Source of the DNA: Pseudoflavonifractor sp. MSJ-37
GTDB taxonomy: Bacteria > Bacillota > Clostridia > Oscillospirales > Oscillospiraceae
NCBI RefSeq assembly: GCF_018917965.1
Contig: NZ_JAHLPP010000001.1
Location: 744,001-808,000 of the forward strand
Direction of reading: 5' to 3'
Length of the DNA stretch: 64,000 nucleotides
Shown: piece after piece, positions 7,776 to 15,513 of the stretch
How positions within the stretch are numbered: position 1 is the first letter of the stretch
Layout of the letters: the number at the start of each line of letters is the position of its first letter
Notes under the pieces: model-generated
Databases searched by the model: none
Seen by the model: only the letters and a program-made list of their open reading frames with translations
What the model was told of the DNA's origin: nothing
Made by a program: the position numbers and the translations under genes

Positions 7776-9182
7776 ATGAAAAAGATGAAGGGCATCCGGA
7801 AGCGCTGGATCATGAACAGCATCAGCGCGGTCCTGGTGGTGGTCCTGTTGTCTGTGACTGCGTTCTCCGTGGCCATGGTCAGCTACTATTACTCCAATAT
7901 GCGCACCGGCCTCCAGAGCAAGCTGACCGTTGCGGCCAATATGTTCAGCGGCTACAAGACCGAGGCGGACTACTATCAGAACGCCTCCGCCTTCGTCACG
8001 GGACAGTTCGAGGACAGTGATACGCTGAACTTCCAGATCTTGGACAGTGAGGGCGTCATGCACTTCTCCAGCCTGATCCAGATCGCCGGCTATCAGCCCG
8101 ACACCCCCGACATCCGGGAGGCCCTGGGCGGGGTGCACATGGGCGTCTGGACCGGCTCCGACCCGGATACGGAGGAGCACGTGATGGCGGTCTCCTGTCC
8201 CTTGAAGGTGAACGGCGAGGTGGTGTCGGTGATTCGGATCGTCACCTCGCTGGTGCTGGTGGACCGGCAGATCGTGATCGTAGTGGCCGCCGCCCTGCTG
8301 GTGGGCCTGCTGGTGCTGGCTCTGCTCTATCTGTCCGGGCTGTATTTCGTCCGGTCCATCGTAGACCCTGTGGTAGAGGTCACCCGCACCGCCGAGCATA
8401 TCGCAGCCGGGAGCTACGGCATCCAGATGGAGAAGCAGTTCGATGACGAGGTGGGCGACCTGATCGACGCCATCAACGATATGTCTCTGAAGATCAAACA
8501 GTCTGAGAAGCTCAAGAACGAGTTCATCTCCTCGGTGTCCCATGAGCTCCGCACGCCCCTCACCGCCATCAACGGCTGGGCCGAGACCATCATGAACGGT
8601 GAGGTCCGGGATGCTCAAGACGTGAAGAAGGGCATGGGCATCATCGTCAGCGAGGCCCGGCGCCTCACCAACATGGTGGAAGAACTGCTGGAATTCTCCC
8701 GCATCCAGGACGGCCGCTTCACCCTGTCGGTGGAGCCCATCGACATCAAGGCCGAGTTGGAGGACGCGGTGTATACCTATAAGGAGTTCTTCCGCCGAGA
8801 CGGCATCGAGCTGACCCACACAGACTGTGAAGAGGAGTTCCCCATCATGAACGCCGACCCGGAGCGTCTGCGGCAGGTGCTGTGCAACCTGCTGGACAAC
8901 GCCGCCAAGCACGGCGGCAGCGGCAAGCGCATCGACACGGCCATCCGCCGGGAGGGAGATCAGGCGGTCATCACCATCCGGGACTACGGCCCCGGCATCC
9001 CGGAGGAGGAGCTCCCACACGTCAAGACCCGGTTCTATAAGGGCAGCTCCAAGGCCCGGGGCAGCGGCATCGGCCTGGCGGTGTGCGAGGAGATCGTGAC
9101 CCGCCATCAGGGCACGCTGGAGATCGGCAACGCCGAGGGCGGCGGCTGTATCGTCACGATCCGCCTGCCGATCGGAACATAA
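7776..9182 (+). CDS. Sensor histidine kinase (PhoR/ResE type)
   Basis: Membrane sensor kinase (468 aa). Two membrane segments (about residues 12-35 and 165-190) flank an extracellular domain of about 130 residues; a HAMP linker follows (VEVTRTAEHIAAGSYG), then HisKA with SVSHELRTPLTAI and phosphoacceptor His near residue 256, and an HATPase_c domain with N box LLDNAAKHGG, DYGPGIP and GSGIGLAV. It starts 31 bases after the response regulator and should be its partner. The signal is unknown; the co-transcribed lipoprotein is a candidate sensor accessory. Confidence 0.93.
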   Translation: MKKMKGIRKRWIMNSISAVLVVVLLSVTAFSVAMVSYYYSNMRTGLQSKLTVAANMFSGYKTEADYYQNASAFVTGQFEDSDTLNFQILDSEGVMHFSSLIQIAGYQPDTPDIREALGGVHMGVWTGSDPDTEEHVMAVSCPLKVNGEVVSVIRIVTSLVLVDRQIVIVVAAALLVGLLVLALLYLSGLYFVRSIVDPVVEVTRTAEHIAAGSYGIQMEKQFDDEVGDLIDAINDMSLKIKQSEKLKNEFISSVSHELRTPLTAINGWAETIMNGEVRDAQDVKKGMGIIVSEARRLTNMVEELLEFSRIQDGRFTLSVEPIDIKAELEDAVYTYKEFFRRDGIELTHTDCEEEFPIMNADPERLRQVLCNLLDNAAKHGGSGKRIDTAIRREGDQAVITIRDYGPGIPEEELPHVKTRFYKGSSKARGSGIGLAVCEEIVTRHQGTLEIGNAEGGGCIVTIRLPIGT

Positions 9183-9196
9183 GTTCGGATCGGCTC

Positions 9197-9225
9197 TTGC
9201 GGGATGGTCCGCAGTCTGGTACAAT
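9197..9225 (+). promoter_or_regulatory. Promoter of the DUF1385-prmC unit
   Basis: TTGCGG and TACAAT with a 17-base spacer, 43 bases before the DUF1385 start. Confidence 0.65.
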
Positions 9226-9268
9226 AAAACGTGCAGAACATAAGAATGACACCCACAGGGAGGATCCC

Positions 9269-10249
9269 ATGGCAGAAGAGAAGCAGGCTTCCGGCCGGAA
9301 GCCATTCAAGACGATGATCGGCGGACAGGCGCTGATCGAGGGCATCATGATGATCGGACCCGACCGGAAGGCCGTGGTGGTCCGCAAGCCGGACGGCACG
9401 CTGGAGGAACAGGTCAGCGACCGGGTCCTCATCAAGGACAAGTATCCGCTCCTGGGGCTCCCGTTCCTCCGGGGCATCTTCAATTTCGGCTCCTCTATGG
9501 CCAACGGCGTCAAAGCCCTCATGTTCTCGGCAGAGTTCTATGGCGGGGACGAGGGGGAGGAGGAGCCCTCCAGGTTCGAACGGTTCCTGGAGGAGAAGCT
9601 GGGGAGCGAGAAGCTCTCCTCTCTGATCGTGACTCTGGCGGTGATCCTGGGCATGGCCTTCTCTGTGGGGCTGTTCATCCTCCTGCCCACGGCCGTGGTG
9701 GGCGGGATCGGCTGGCTGTTCTCCGGGATGCCCATGTGGGTGCGCAATGTGCTGGAGGGCCTGGTCCGGATCGTGATCTTCGGGGGCTACCTGATCCTCT
9801 GCTCCAAGACCAAGGACATCCACCGGGTGTTCCAGTACCATGGGGCGGAGCACAAGACCATCTTCTGCTATGAGGCCGGTCTGCCCCTGACCGTGGAGAA
9901 CGTACGGAAGCAGCCCCGCCACCATCCCCGGTGCGGCACCAGCTTCCTCTTCGTCGTGATCGTGACGGCGATCCTGCTGTCCAGCATCGTGTTCTCCTTC
10001 GTGGCGCTGACGGCCCCTCTCGCCCGGATGGGCGTCCACCTGCTCCTCCTGCCGGTGGTGGTGGGCCTGACCTATGAGCTCAACCGTCTGGTGGGCCGGT
10101 ATGACAATGCCGTGACCCGGCTCCTGACGGCCCCTGGCCTCTGGCTCCAGAACTTCACCACCTTCGAGCCGGATGACTCCATGATCGAGGTGGGCATCCG
10201 GGCCTTCACGTTGGTCCTTCCGGAGGAGAAGGGCAAGGACGCCTGGTGA
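9269..10249 (+). CDS. DUF1385 membrane protein (YqhQ-like)
   Basis: Protein of 326 aa with four or so membrane segments in its middle and C-terminal parts. It shows the conserved family motifs IGGQALIEGIMM near residue 17, YHGAEHKTIFCYE near 190 and HPRCGTSF near 220. The family is widespread in Firmicutes and often lies by prmC and prfA; its biochemical role is not established. The ATG at 9269 follows GGGAGGATCC. Here prmC follows after 43 bases, but prfA is not next in line; recA is. Confidence 0.9.
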   Translation: MAEEKQASGRKPFKTMIGGQALIEGIMMIGPDRKAVVVRKPDGTLEEQVSDRVLIKDKYPLLGLPFLRGIFNFGSSMANGVKALMFSAEFYGGDEGEEEPSRFERFLEEKLGSEKLSSLIVTLAVILGMAFSVGLFILLPTAVVGGIGWLFSGMPMWVRNVLEGLVRIVIFGGYLILCSKTKDIHRVFQYHGAEHKTIFCYEAGLPLTVENVRKQPRHHPRCGTSFLFVVIVTAILLSSIVFSFVALTAPLARMGVHLLLLPVVVGLTYELNRLVGRYDNAVTRLLTAPGLWLQNFTTFEPDDSMIEVGIRAFTLVLPEEKGKDAW

Positions 10250-10292
10250 GGCTCGGACAGAGAACGGTTTATAAAGAGAGAGCGTGATCGTA

Positions 10293-11177
10293 ATGGCGAC
10301 GACTTACAATAACCTGTACCTGGACACCCGGCACAAGCTGAAGAGCGCCGGGATCGAGTCCGCTCAGCTGGAGGCCCGGGAAATCGTCTGTGCGGCGGCC
10401 GGGAAGAGCCGGGAGCAGTTCTACCGGGACTTGACTCTCTATGCCTCCGATCAGGTGGAGGCTCAGGTGACGGATCTGGTGGAACGGCGGCTGGCCGGGG
10501 AGCCGGTGGCCTATCTCATCGGCGAATGGGAGTTCTATGGGCTCCCCCTGACGGTGAGCCCAGACGTGCTGATCCCCCGGATGGACACCGAGGTCCTGGC
10601 GGAGCAGGCGATCCTGCTGGCCCGGGCGGCAGGAGAGGGGGGCCGTGTGCTGGACCTGTGCGCCGGGAGCGGCTGCGTAGGGCTGGCGGTGGCCGCCAAT
10701 GTCCCCAGCACCCGGGTGGTATTGGCAGACAAGAGCGACGGCGCGCTCCGGGTGTGCAAGCAGAACGTCCGCCGAAACGAACTCAACGCCCGTGTGACCT
10801 GCATCCAGACCGACGCGCTGGAGCCCCCTCCGGCGGCCCTCTGGGATTTCGACGTGATCGCCAGCAACCCGCCCTATATCCCCAGCGGGGACATCGCCGG
10901 ACTGGAGCCTTCGGTCCGGGACTATGAGCCCCGGATGGCCCTGGATGGCGGCACAGACGGACTGGACTTCTACCGGGCCATCGCCCGGGACTGGAAGAAG
11001 GCCCTGCGTCTGGGCGGCACGCTCCTCTTTGAAGTCGGGATGGGGCAGGCCCCTGATGTGGCAGAGCTCCTCCGCTGGGAGGGCTATCAAGACATCCGGA
11101 TCTTCCAGGACACCCAGGGCATCCAGCGGGTCGTGTCCGGCGTGGCCGATATCGAGGACGGAGGACACGAAAGGTGA
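10293..11177 (+). CDS. prmC: Peptide chain release factor N5-glutamine methyltransferase
   Basis: PrmC/HemK enzyme (294 aa) that methylates the GGQ glutamine of release factors. N-terminal helical domain ([15 protein letters not shown]), [19 protein letters not shown] hinge, SAM-binding [16 protein letters not shown] near residue 118 and the catalytic NPPY motif near 190. I favour ATG 10293; GTG 10284 is also in frame and the weak AAAGAGAGAG site does not decide between them. It directly follows DUF1385, as in many clostridia. Confidence 0.93.
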   Translation: MATTYNNLYLDTRHKLKSAGIESAQLEAREIVCAAAGKSREQFYRDLTLYASDQVEAQVTDLVERRLAGEPVAYLIGEWEFYGLPLTVSPDVLIPRMDTEVLAEQAILLARAAGEGGRVLDLCAGSGCVGLAVAANVPSTRVVLADKSDGALRVCKQNVRRNELNARVTCIQTDALEPPPAALWDFDVIASNPPYIPSGDIAGLEPSVRDYEPRMALDGGTDGLDFYRAIARDWKKALRLGGTLLFEVGMGQAPDVAELLRWEGYQDIRIFQDTQGIQRVVSGVADIEDGGHER

Positions 11178-11195
11178 GTCCGTTTTATCGGACTT

Positions 11196-11209
11196 TGATA
11201 CGGGTATCA
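11196..11209. promoter_or_regulatory. Palindrome upstream of recA
   Basis: Perfect inverted repeat TGATAC-GG-GTATCA, about 80 bases before the recA start. It may be an operator. No GAAC-N4-GTTC LexA box is visible in this interval. A short stem AGTCCG/CGGACT lies just before it. Confidence 0.35.
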
Positions 11210-11289
11210 TAGTCTCAGACGAAGGACGGGACGCCCGTCCCATGAGATCTTGCAAGGACGGCCTCCGGGCCGGAAAGGATGATAGAAGA

Positions 11290-12444
11290 ATGGCGGATAA
11301 GAAGAGGATCATCGAGGCGGCGGCGCCCGCCTCTGACAAGAAGAAAGCGCTGGAGACCTGTCTGGCGAACATCGAAAAGACCTATGGCAAGGGCACGGTC
11401 ATGCGTCTGGGCGAGAATACCCATGTGGTGGTGGAGGCCATCCCCACCGGCTCTCTGGCGCTGGATCTGGCGCTGGGGATCGGCGGTGTGCCCAAAGGGC
11501 GCATCATCGAGGTGTACGGCCCCGAGTCCTCCGGCAAGACCACTCTGGCCCTCCATATCGTGGCCGAGGCCCAGAAGCGGGGCGGCGAGGTGGCCTTCAT
11601 CGACGCGGAGCACGCGCTGGATCCCACCTATGCCCGGGCTCTGGGCGTGGACATCGACTCCATGCTGATTTCCCAGCCCGATACCGGTGAGCAGGGCCTG
11701 GAGATCTGCGAGGCGTTGGTCCGCTCCGGCGCCATCGATGTGGTAGTGGTGGACTCCGTGGCCGCACTGACGCCCCGGGCCGAGATCGAGGGCGACATGG
11801 GCGACTCCCATGTGGGCCTGCTGGCCCGCCTCATGAGCCAGGCTCTGCGGAAGCTGGCCGGCTCCATCGCCAAGACCAACTGCGTCGTGATCTTCATCAA
11901 CCAGCTCCGCGAGAAGGTAGGCGTGGTCTACGGCAATCCGGAGGTCACCACCGGCGGCCGTGCCCTGAAGTTCTACTCCTCCGTGCGCATGGACGTGCGC
12001 CGGATCGAGTCCATCAAGAACGGCACCGAGGTGGTGGGCAACCGTACCCGGGTCAAGATCGTGAAGAACAAGGTCGCGCCGCCCTTCCGGGAGGCTGAGT
12101 TCGACATCATGTATGGCGAGGGCATCTCCAAGGTGGGCGAGCTGGTGGATTTGGGCGTCAAGCTGGACATCATCCAGAAGTCCGGCTCCTGGTTCTCCAT
12201 GGGCGAGATGCGTCTGGGCCAGGGCAAGGACGCCGTGAAGCAGTATCTGAAGGAGAACCCGGAGGAGGCCGAGCGCATCGAGGCCGAGATCCGGGCCAAC
12301 GCCTGGAAGCTCCTGCCCAGCCGGGCCAATGCGGCCCCTAAGACGCCCGCCGCCGCGCCCGCTTCCACCGGCGTCAAGTCTGCCGGGAAGGCGGTGGACG
12401 TGTCCGCCGAGGACTTCGAGGACGGCAGCGGGGCCGAGGCGTAA
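11290..12444 (+). CDS. recA: Recombinase RecA
   Basis: RecA (384 aa): ATP-dependent strand exchange, recombinational repair and SOS co-protease. Walker A GPESSGKT at residues 77-84, Walker [13 protein letters not shown] near 155, the [10 protein letters not shown] segment, [11 protein letters not shown] and [15 protein letters not shown] are all intact. The C-terminal tail is alanine-rich and acidic. The ATG at 11290 follows AAAGGATGATAGAAG. recX starts immediately after the stop codon. Confidence 0.98.
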   Translation: MADKKRIIEAAAPASDKKKALETCLANIEKTYGKGTVMRLGENTHVVVEAIPTGSLALDLALGIGGVPKGRIIEVYGPESSGKTTLALHIVAEAQKRGGEVAFIDAEHALDPTYARALGVDIDSMLISQPDTGEQGLEICEALVRSGAIDVVVVDSVAALTPRAEIEGDMGDSHVGLLARLMSQALRKLAGSIAKTNCVVIFINQLREKVGVVYGNPEVTTGGRALKFYSSVRMDVRRIESIKNGTEVVGNRTRVKIVKNKVAPPFREAEFDIMYGEGISKVGELVDLGVKLDIIQKSGSWFSMGEMRLGQGKDAVKQYLKENPEEAERIEAEIRANAWKLLPSRANAAPKTPAAAPASTGVKSAGKAVDVSAEDFEDGSGAEA

Positions 12445-13110
12445 ATGAAGCTGATCAAGCTGGCCCCCTCCCAGCGGGTGAAGGGACGCTGGCTCCTCTA
12501 TCTGGAGGATGGATCGCTCCTGCGGGTGGGGGAGAACGAGGTGCTGGGCTTCGGCCTCTACGCCGGGATGGACCTGACTGGAGAGCGTCTGGCGGAGCTG
12601 ACCGTCTCCGCCGCCCGGTCGGCGCTCCGGGAGAAGGCCCTGGCGGCCCTGACCGCCCGGCCGATGTCCCGGAAGGAGCTGATCGGCAAGCTGACCGCCA
12701 AGCCCCGCCGCACGAAGGAGGGGACAGAGCCTCCTGCTGTGGATCCCGCCGCCGCGGAGGAAGCGGCGGACTGGCTGGAGGATCTGGGCTATCTGAACGA
12801 TGAGGCCTATGCCTCCACCGTGGTCCGGCACTACGCCGGCAAGGGCTATGGGGAGCGGAAGCTCCGGGACGAGCTCTACCGCCGGGGGGTGCCCCGAGAC
12901 TACTGGGAGGCGGCACTGGAGGAGGTCCAGGACCCGGCCGGCGAGATCGACCGCTTCGTGCGGAAGAAGCTGGCGGGGGAGGACCCCGACGACCGGAAGG
13001 CTTTGAAGCGGGCTTCCGATGCGCTGGCCCGCCGGGGCTACCGCTGGGAGGACATCCGGGATGCCCTGGAGCGCTGGCGGGCGGAGGCAGAGGACTCTGA
13101 GTCCTCGTGA
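12445..13110 (+). CDS. recX: Regulatory protein RecX
   Basis: RecX-type modulator of RecA (221 aa), built from three-helix repeats: ALREKALAALTARPMSRKEL near residue 52, DWLEDLGYLNDEAYASTVVRHYAGKGYGERKLRDEL near 110 and FVRKKLAGEDPDDRKALKRASDALARRGYRWEDIRDAL at the end. The ATG touches the recA TAA, so translation is coupled. RecX binds along RecA filaments and restrains them. Confidence 0.92.
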   Translation: MKLIKLAPSQRVKGRWLLYLEDGSLLRVGENEVLGFGLYAGMDLTGERLAELTVSAARSALREKALAALTARPMSRKELIGKLTAKPRRTKEGTEPPAVDPAAAEEAADWLEDLGYLNDEAYASTVVRHYAGKGYGERKLRDELYRRGVPRDYWEAALEEVQDPAGEIDRFVRKKLAGEDPDDRKALKRASDALARRGYRWEDIRDALERWRAEAEDSESS

Positions 13111-13151
13111 GGTCGGGCCGTTTCCGGACATGGATCTTGACAGGAACAGTA

Positions 13152-13451
13152 GAAATGGAGGGCTTTGGCCCTCCATTTCCCAGCGTGTCGAAAAAGTTCG
13201 ACACGCTTCTCAGAAATGCAGGCATTTCTTCGAGGGAGACGCAGGCCGCCACGCGCACTCGCTGCGCTCGCACACTTGCGGCCTGAGAAGAGTTTTTTCT
13301 GAGGCGCATGTCCCCAGAAAAAACGCCTTGTATCTTATTCCGTCACCTGCGGGTGACGGAACTCTGCGAGGCTCTTGCATCGTTCCCCGTGAGAAATCAC
13401 TTTTTTGACAGACACAGACTGAGAAATGGAGGGCTTTGGCCCTCCATTTCC
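13152..13451. repeat. Hairpin-packed intergenic repeat element between recX and rimO
   Basis: Two identical 29-base palindromes (13152-13180 and 13423-13451, core GGAGGGC/GCCCTCC) bound a segment filled with more perfect stems: 13182-13207 (AGCGTGTCGAA/TTCGACACGCT), 13242-13284 (CAGGCCGC/GCGGCCTG), 13292-13324 (GTTTTTTCTG/CAGAAAAAAC) and 13338-13361 (TTCCGTCACC/GGTGACGGAA). The second boundary palindrome is followed by GTTTTTA and could end recA-recX transcripts. No coding potential is seen. It resembles a REP/MITE-like mosaic element. Confidence 0.65.
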
Positions 13452-13462
13452 GTTTTTATGGG

Positions 13463-13490
13463 TTGACTTTTTCGGCTGGTCGTGTAAACT
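13463..13490 (+). promoter_or_regulatory. Promoter of rimO-pgsA
   Basis: TTGACT and TAAACT with a 16-base spacer, directly after the repeat element. Confidence 0.6.
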
Positions 13491-13556
13491 TTACTTTTAG
13501 ACTAATATGGAGAGGAGCCTGTCATCCTCTCGAAAGGACCGTTGGAGGGATCTGAT

Positions 13557-14888
13557 TTGGATCATCGATATAAAGTGGCATTCGTCTCGCTGGGATGTGC
13601 CAAGAACCTTGTGAACACGGAACAGATGATGGCGCTGTGTCGGGAGGCCGGCTATGAAGTGACCGGCGACCCTGCCGGAGCGGATGTGGCCGTGCTCAAT
13701 ACCTGCGGCTTCATCGAGTCCGCCAAGAGCGAGGCCATCGACCACATCCTGGAGCTTGCCCGTCTCAAGGATGAGGGCAAGCTGAAGAAGCTGCTGGTGG
13801 CTGGGTGTCTGACCCAGCGCTACCGGGACGATATCCGCACCGAGCTGCCCGAGGTGGACGGGATGCTGGGCACCGGAAGCTATACCGATGTAGTCACCGC
13901 CGTGGCAGAGCTCATGGGCGGCGGGCATCCCGAGCATTTCGGCGACATCCACCGTACCTATGAGGACGGCGAGCGGATCGTGACCACCGCGTCCTACACC
14001 GCTTTCCTGAAGATCGCCGAGGGATGCAGCAACGGCTGTGCCTTCTGCATCATCCCCAAGCTCCGCGGCCGCTACCGCAGCCGTTCTCTGGAGTCCGTCC
14101 TCCACGAGGCCCGGGAGCTGGCGGACCGGGGCGTGAAGGAGCTGATCGTGATCGCGCAGGACATCACCCGCTATGGTCTGGATCTGGAGGACGGCACCAC
14201 GCTGGCGGGCCTGCTGAAGGAGCTGTGCAGACTGCCCTTCCGGTGGATCCGGCTCCACTACCTCTATCCGGAGGTCATCACCGACGAGCTCATCGAGACG
14301 ATCGCTTCAGAACGGAAGATCCTCCACTATCTGGACATCCCCATCCAGCACTGCAATGATGAGATCTTGGCTTCCATGCGCCGCCATACGACGAAGGCGG
14401 AGATCGAGGCCCTCTTCGCCAAGCTCCGGGCCGCTATGCCGGATCTGGTGATCCGCACCTCTCTGATCTGCGGTCTGCCCGGAGAGACAGAGGAGAAGTT
14501 CGAGGAGCTCTGCGATTTCCTGCGGGAGCAGAAGCTCCAGCGGGCAGGCGTGTTCCAGTACTCCCGGGAGGAGGGCACGCTGGCCGCCCGCATGGAGGAC
14601 CAGGTGGATGACGATGTGGCCCGCCGCCGGGTGGAGCTGCTGGTGGACCTCCAGTCCCGGGTCATGGACGAGTGGAACGAGAGCCGCTTGGGCGAGACGG
14701 TGGAGGTCCTCTGCGAGGGCTTCGATCCGCAGGAGGGCTGTTATGTAGGCCGGACCTACGCCGATTCCCCCGAGATCGACGGCCGTGTCCTGTTCACCGC
14801 TGGGGGCGTGATCCCCGCGGGCGAGTTCGTCTATGTGCGTCTGACCGGCGTCTCCGATGGGGACCTGACCGGCGAGATCGAGGGGTGA
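13557..14888 (+). CDS. rimO: Ribosomal protein S12 methylthiotransferase RimO
   Basis: Radical-SAM methylthiotransferase (443 aa) modifying the conserved aspartate of ribosomal protein S12. The N-terminal UPF0004 domain has cluster cysteines C14 (SLGCAKN), C50 and C84; the radical-SAM motif is C157-SNG-C161-AF-C164; a TRAM domain ends the protein. The GCAKNLVNTE signature separates RimO from MiaB. I chose TTG 13557, with GGAGGG 7 bases before it; TTG 13542 has its site too close. pgsA follows after 4 bases. Confidence 0.95.
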   Translation: MDHRYKVAFVSLGCAKNLVNTEQMMALCREAGYEVTGDPAGADVAVLNTCGFIESAKSEAIDHILELARLKDEGKLKKLLVAGCLTQRYRDDIRTELPEVDGMLGTGSYTDVVTAVAELMGGGHPEHFGDIHRTYEDGERIVTTASYTAFLKIAEGCSNGCAFCIIPKLRGRYRSRSLESVLHEARELADRGVKELIVIAQDITRYGLDLEDGTTLAGLLKELCRLPFRWIRLHYLYPEVITDELIETIASERKILHYLDIPIQHCNDEILASMRRHTTKAEIEALFAKLRAAMPDLVIRTSLICGLPGETEEKFEELCDFLREQKLQRAGVFQYSREEGTLAARMEDQVDDDVARRRVELLVDLQSRVMDEWNESRLGETVEVLCEGFDPQEGCYVGRTYADSPEIDGRVLFTAGGVIPAGEFVYVRLTGVSDGDLTGEIEG

Positions 14889-14892
14889 GCCG

Positions 14893-15420
14893 ATGAATCT
14901 GCCCAATAAGCTGACGATGCTGCGGATCCTCATGATCCCGGTGTTCCTGGTGGTGCTGTATCTGGGGATCCCCGGCGGCACCTACATCGCGCTGGCCGTG
15001 TTCGTCCTGGCCAGCGTCACCGACTTCGCCGATGGCTATCTGGCCCGGAGCCGGGGCCTGGTGACGGATTTCGGAAAGTTCATGGACCCGCTGGCGGATA
15101 AGATGCTGGTCATGGCCGCCATGTTATGGTTCGTAGAGGCGGGCCGGATGCCCGCCTGGGCGGTGCTGATCGTGGTGGTGCGGGAGTTCGCCGTCAGCGG
15201 CCTGCGCCTCATCGCCGTGGACAACGGCCGGGTGATCGCCGCGGCTTGGTCTGGAAAGGTCAAGACCGCCTCCACCATGGTGGGCATCTGCCTGATGCTC
15301 CTGCCGGTCCCCGGCTGGGTGGACCCCGTGGTCACGGCCGTGATCGTGATCACCACCGTCTACTCCGGCATCGAGTATTTCGTCAAGAACAAGGACGTCA
15401 TGGACTGGACCAATATGTGA
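14893..15420 (+). CDS. pgsA: CDP-diacylglycerol-glycerol-3-phosphate 3-phosphatidyltransferase
   Basis: Integral membrane enzyme (175 aa) making phosphatidylglycerophosphate. The CDP-alcohol phosphotransferase signature D-G-x2-A-R-x8-G-x3-D-x3-D is complete at residues 47-69. Length and hydrophobic profile are typical. It follows rimO by four bases with the same reading direction; rimO-pgsA adjacency is common in Firmicutes. Confidence 0.95.
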   Translation: MNLPNKLTMLRILMIPVFLVVLYLGIPGGTYIALAVFVLASVTDFADGYLARSRGLVTDFGKFMDPLADKMLVMAAMLWFVEAGRMPAWAVLIVVVREFAVSGLRLIAVDNGRVIAAAWSGKVKTASTMVGICLMLLPVPGWVDPVVTAVIVITTVYSGIEYFVKNKDVMDWTNM

Positions 15421-15449
15421 CCTGTGCTCCAGCAGATAAGCAGATAAAA

Positions 15450-15488
15450 GGAGCCCCCGGATGATCGGATCGGTCATCCGGGGGCTCC
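15450..15488. terminator. Strong hairpin between pgsA and the M28 peptidase gene
   Basis: Stem GGAGCCCCCGGATGA/TCATCCGGGGGCTCC between convergent genes. The minus-strand side is followed by TTTTA, so it likely serves the peptidase gene and perhaps also pgsA. Confidence 0.7.
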
Positions 15489-15513
15489 TATCGTTATATG
15501 GAGTTGATGGAGT

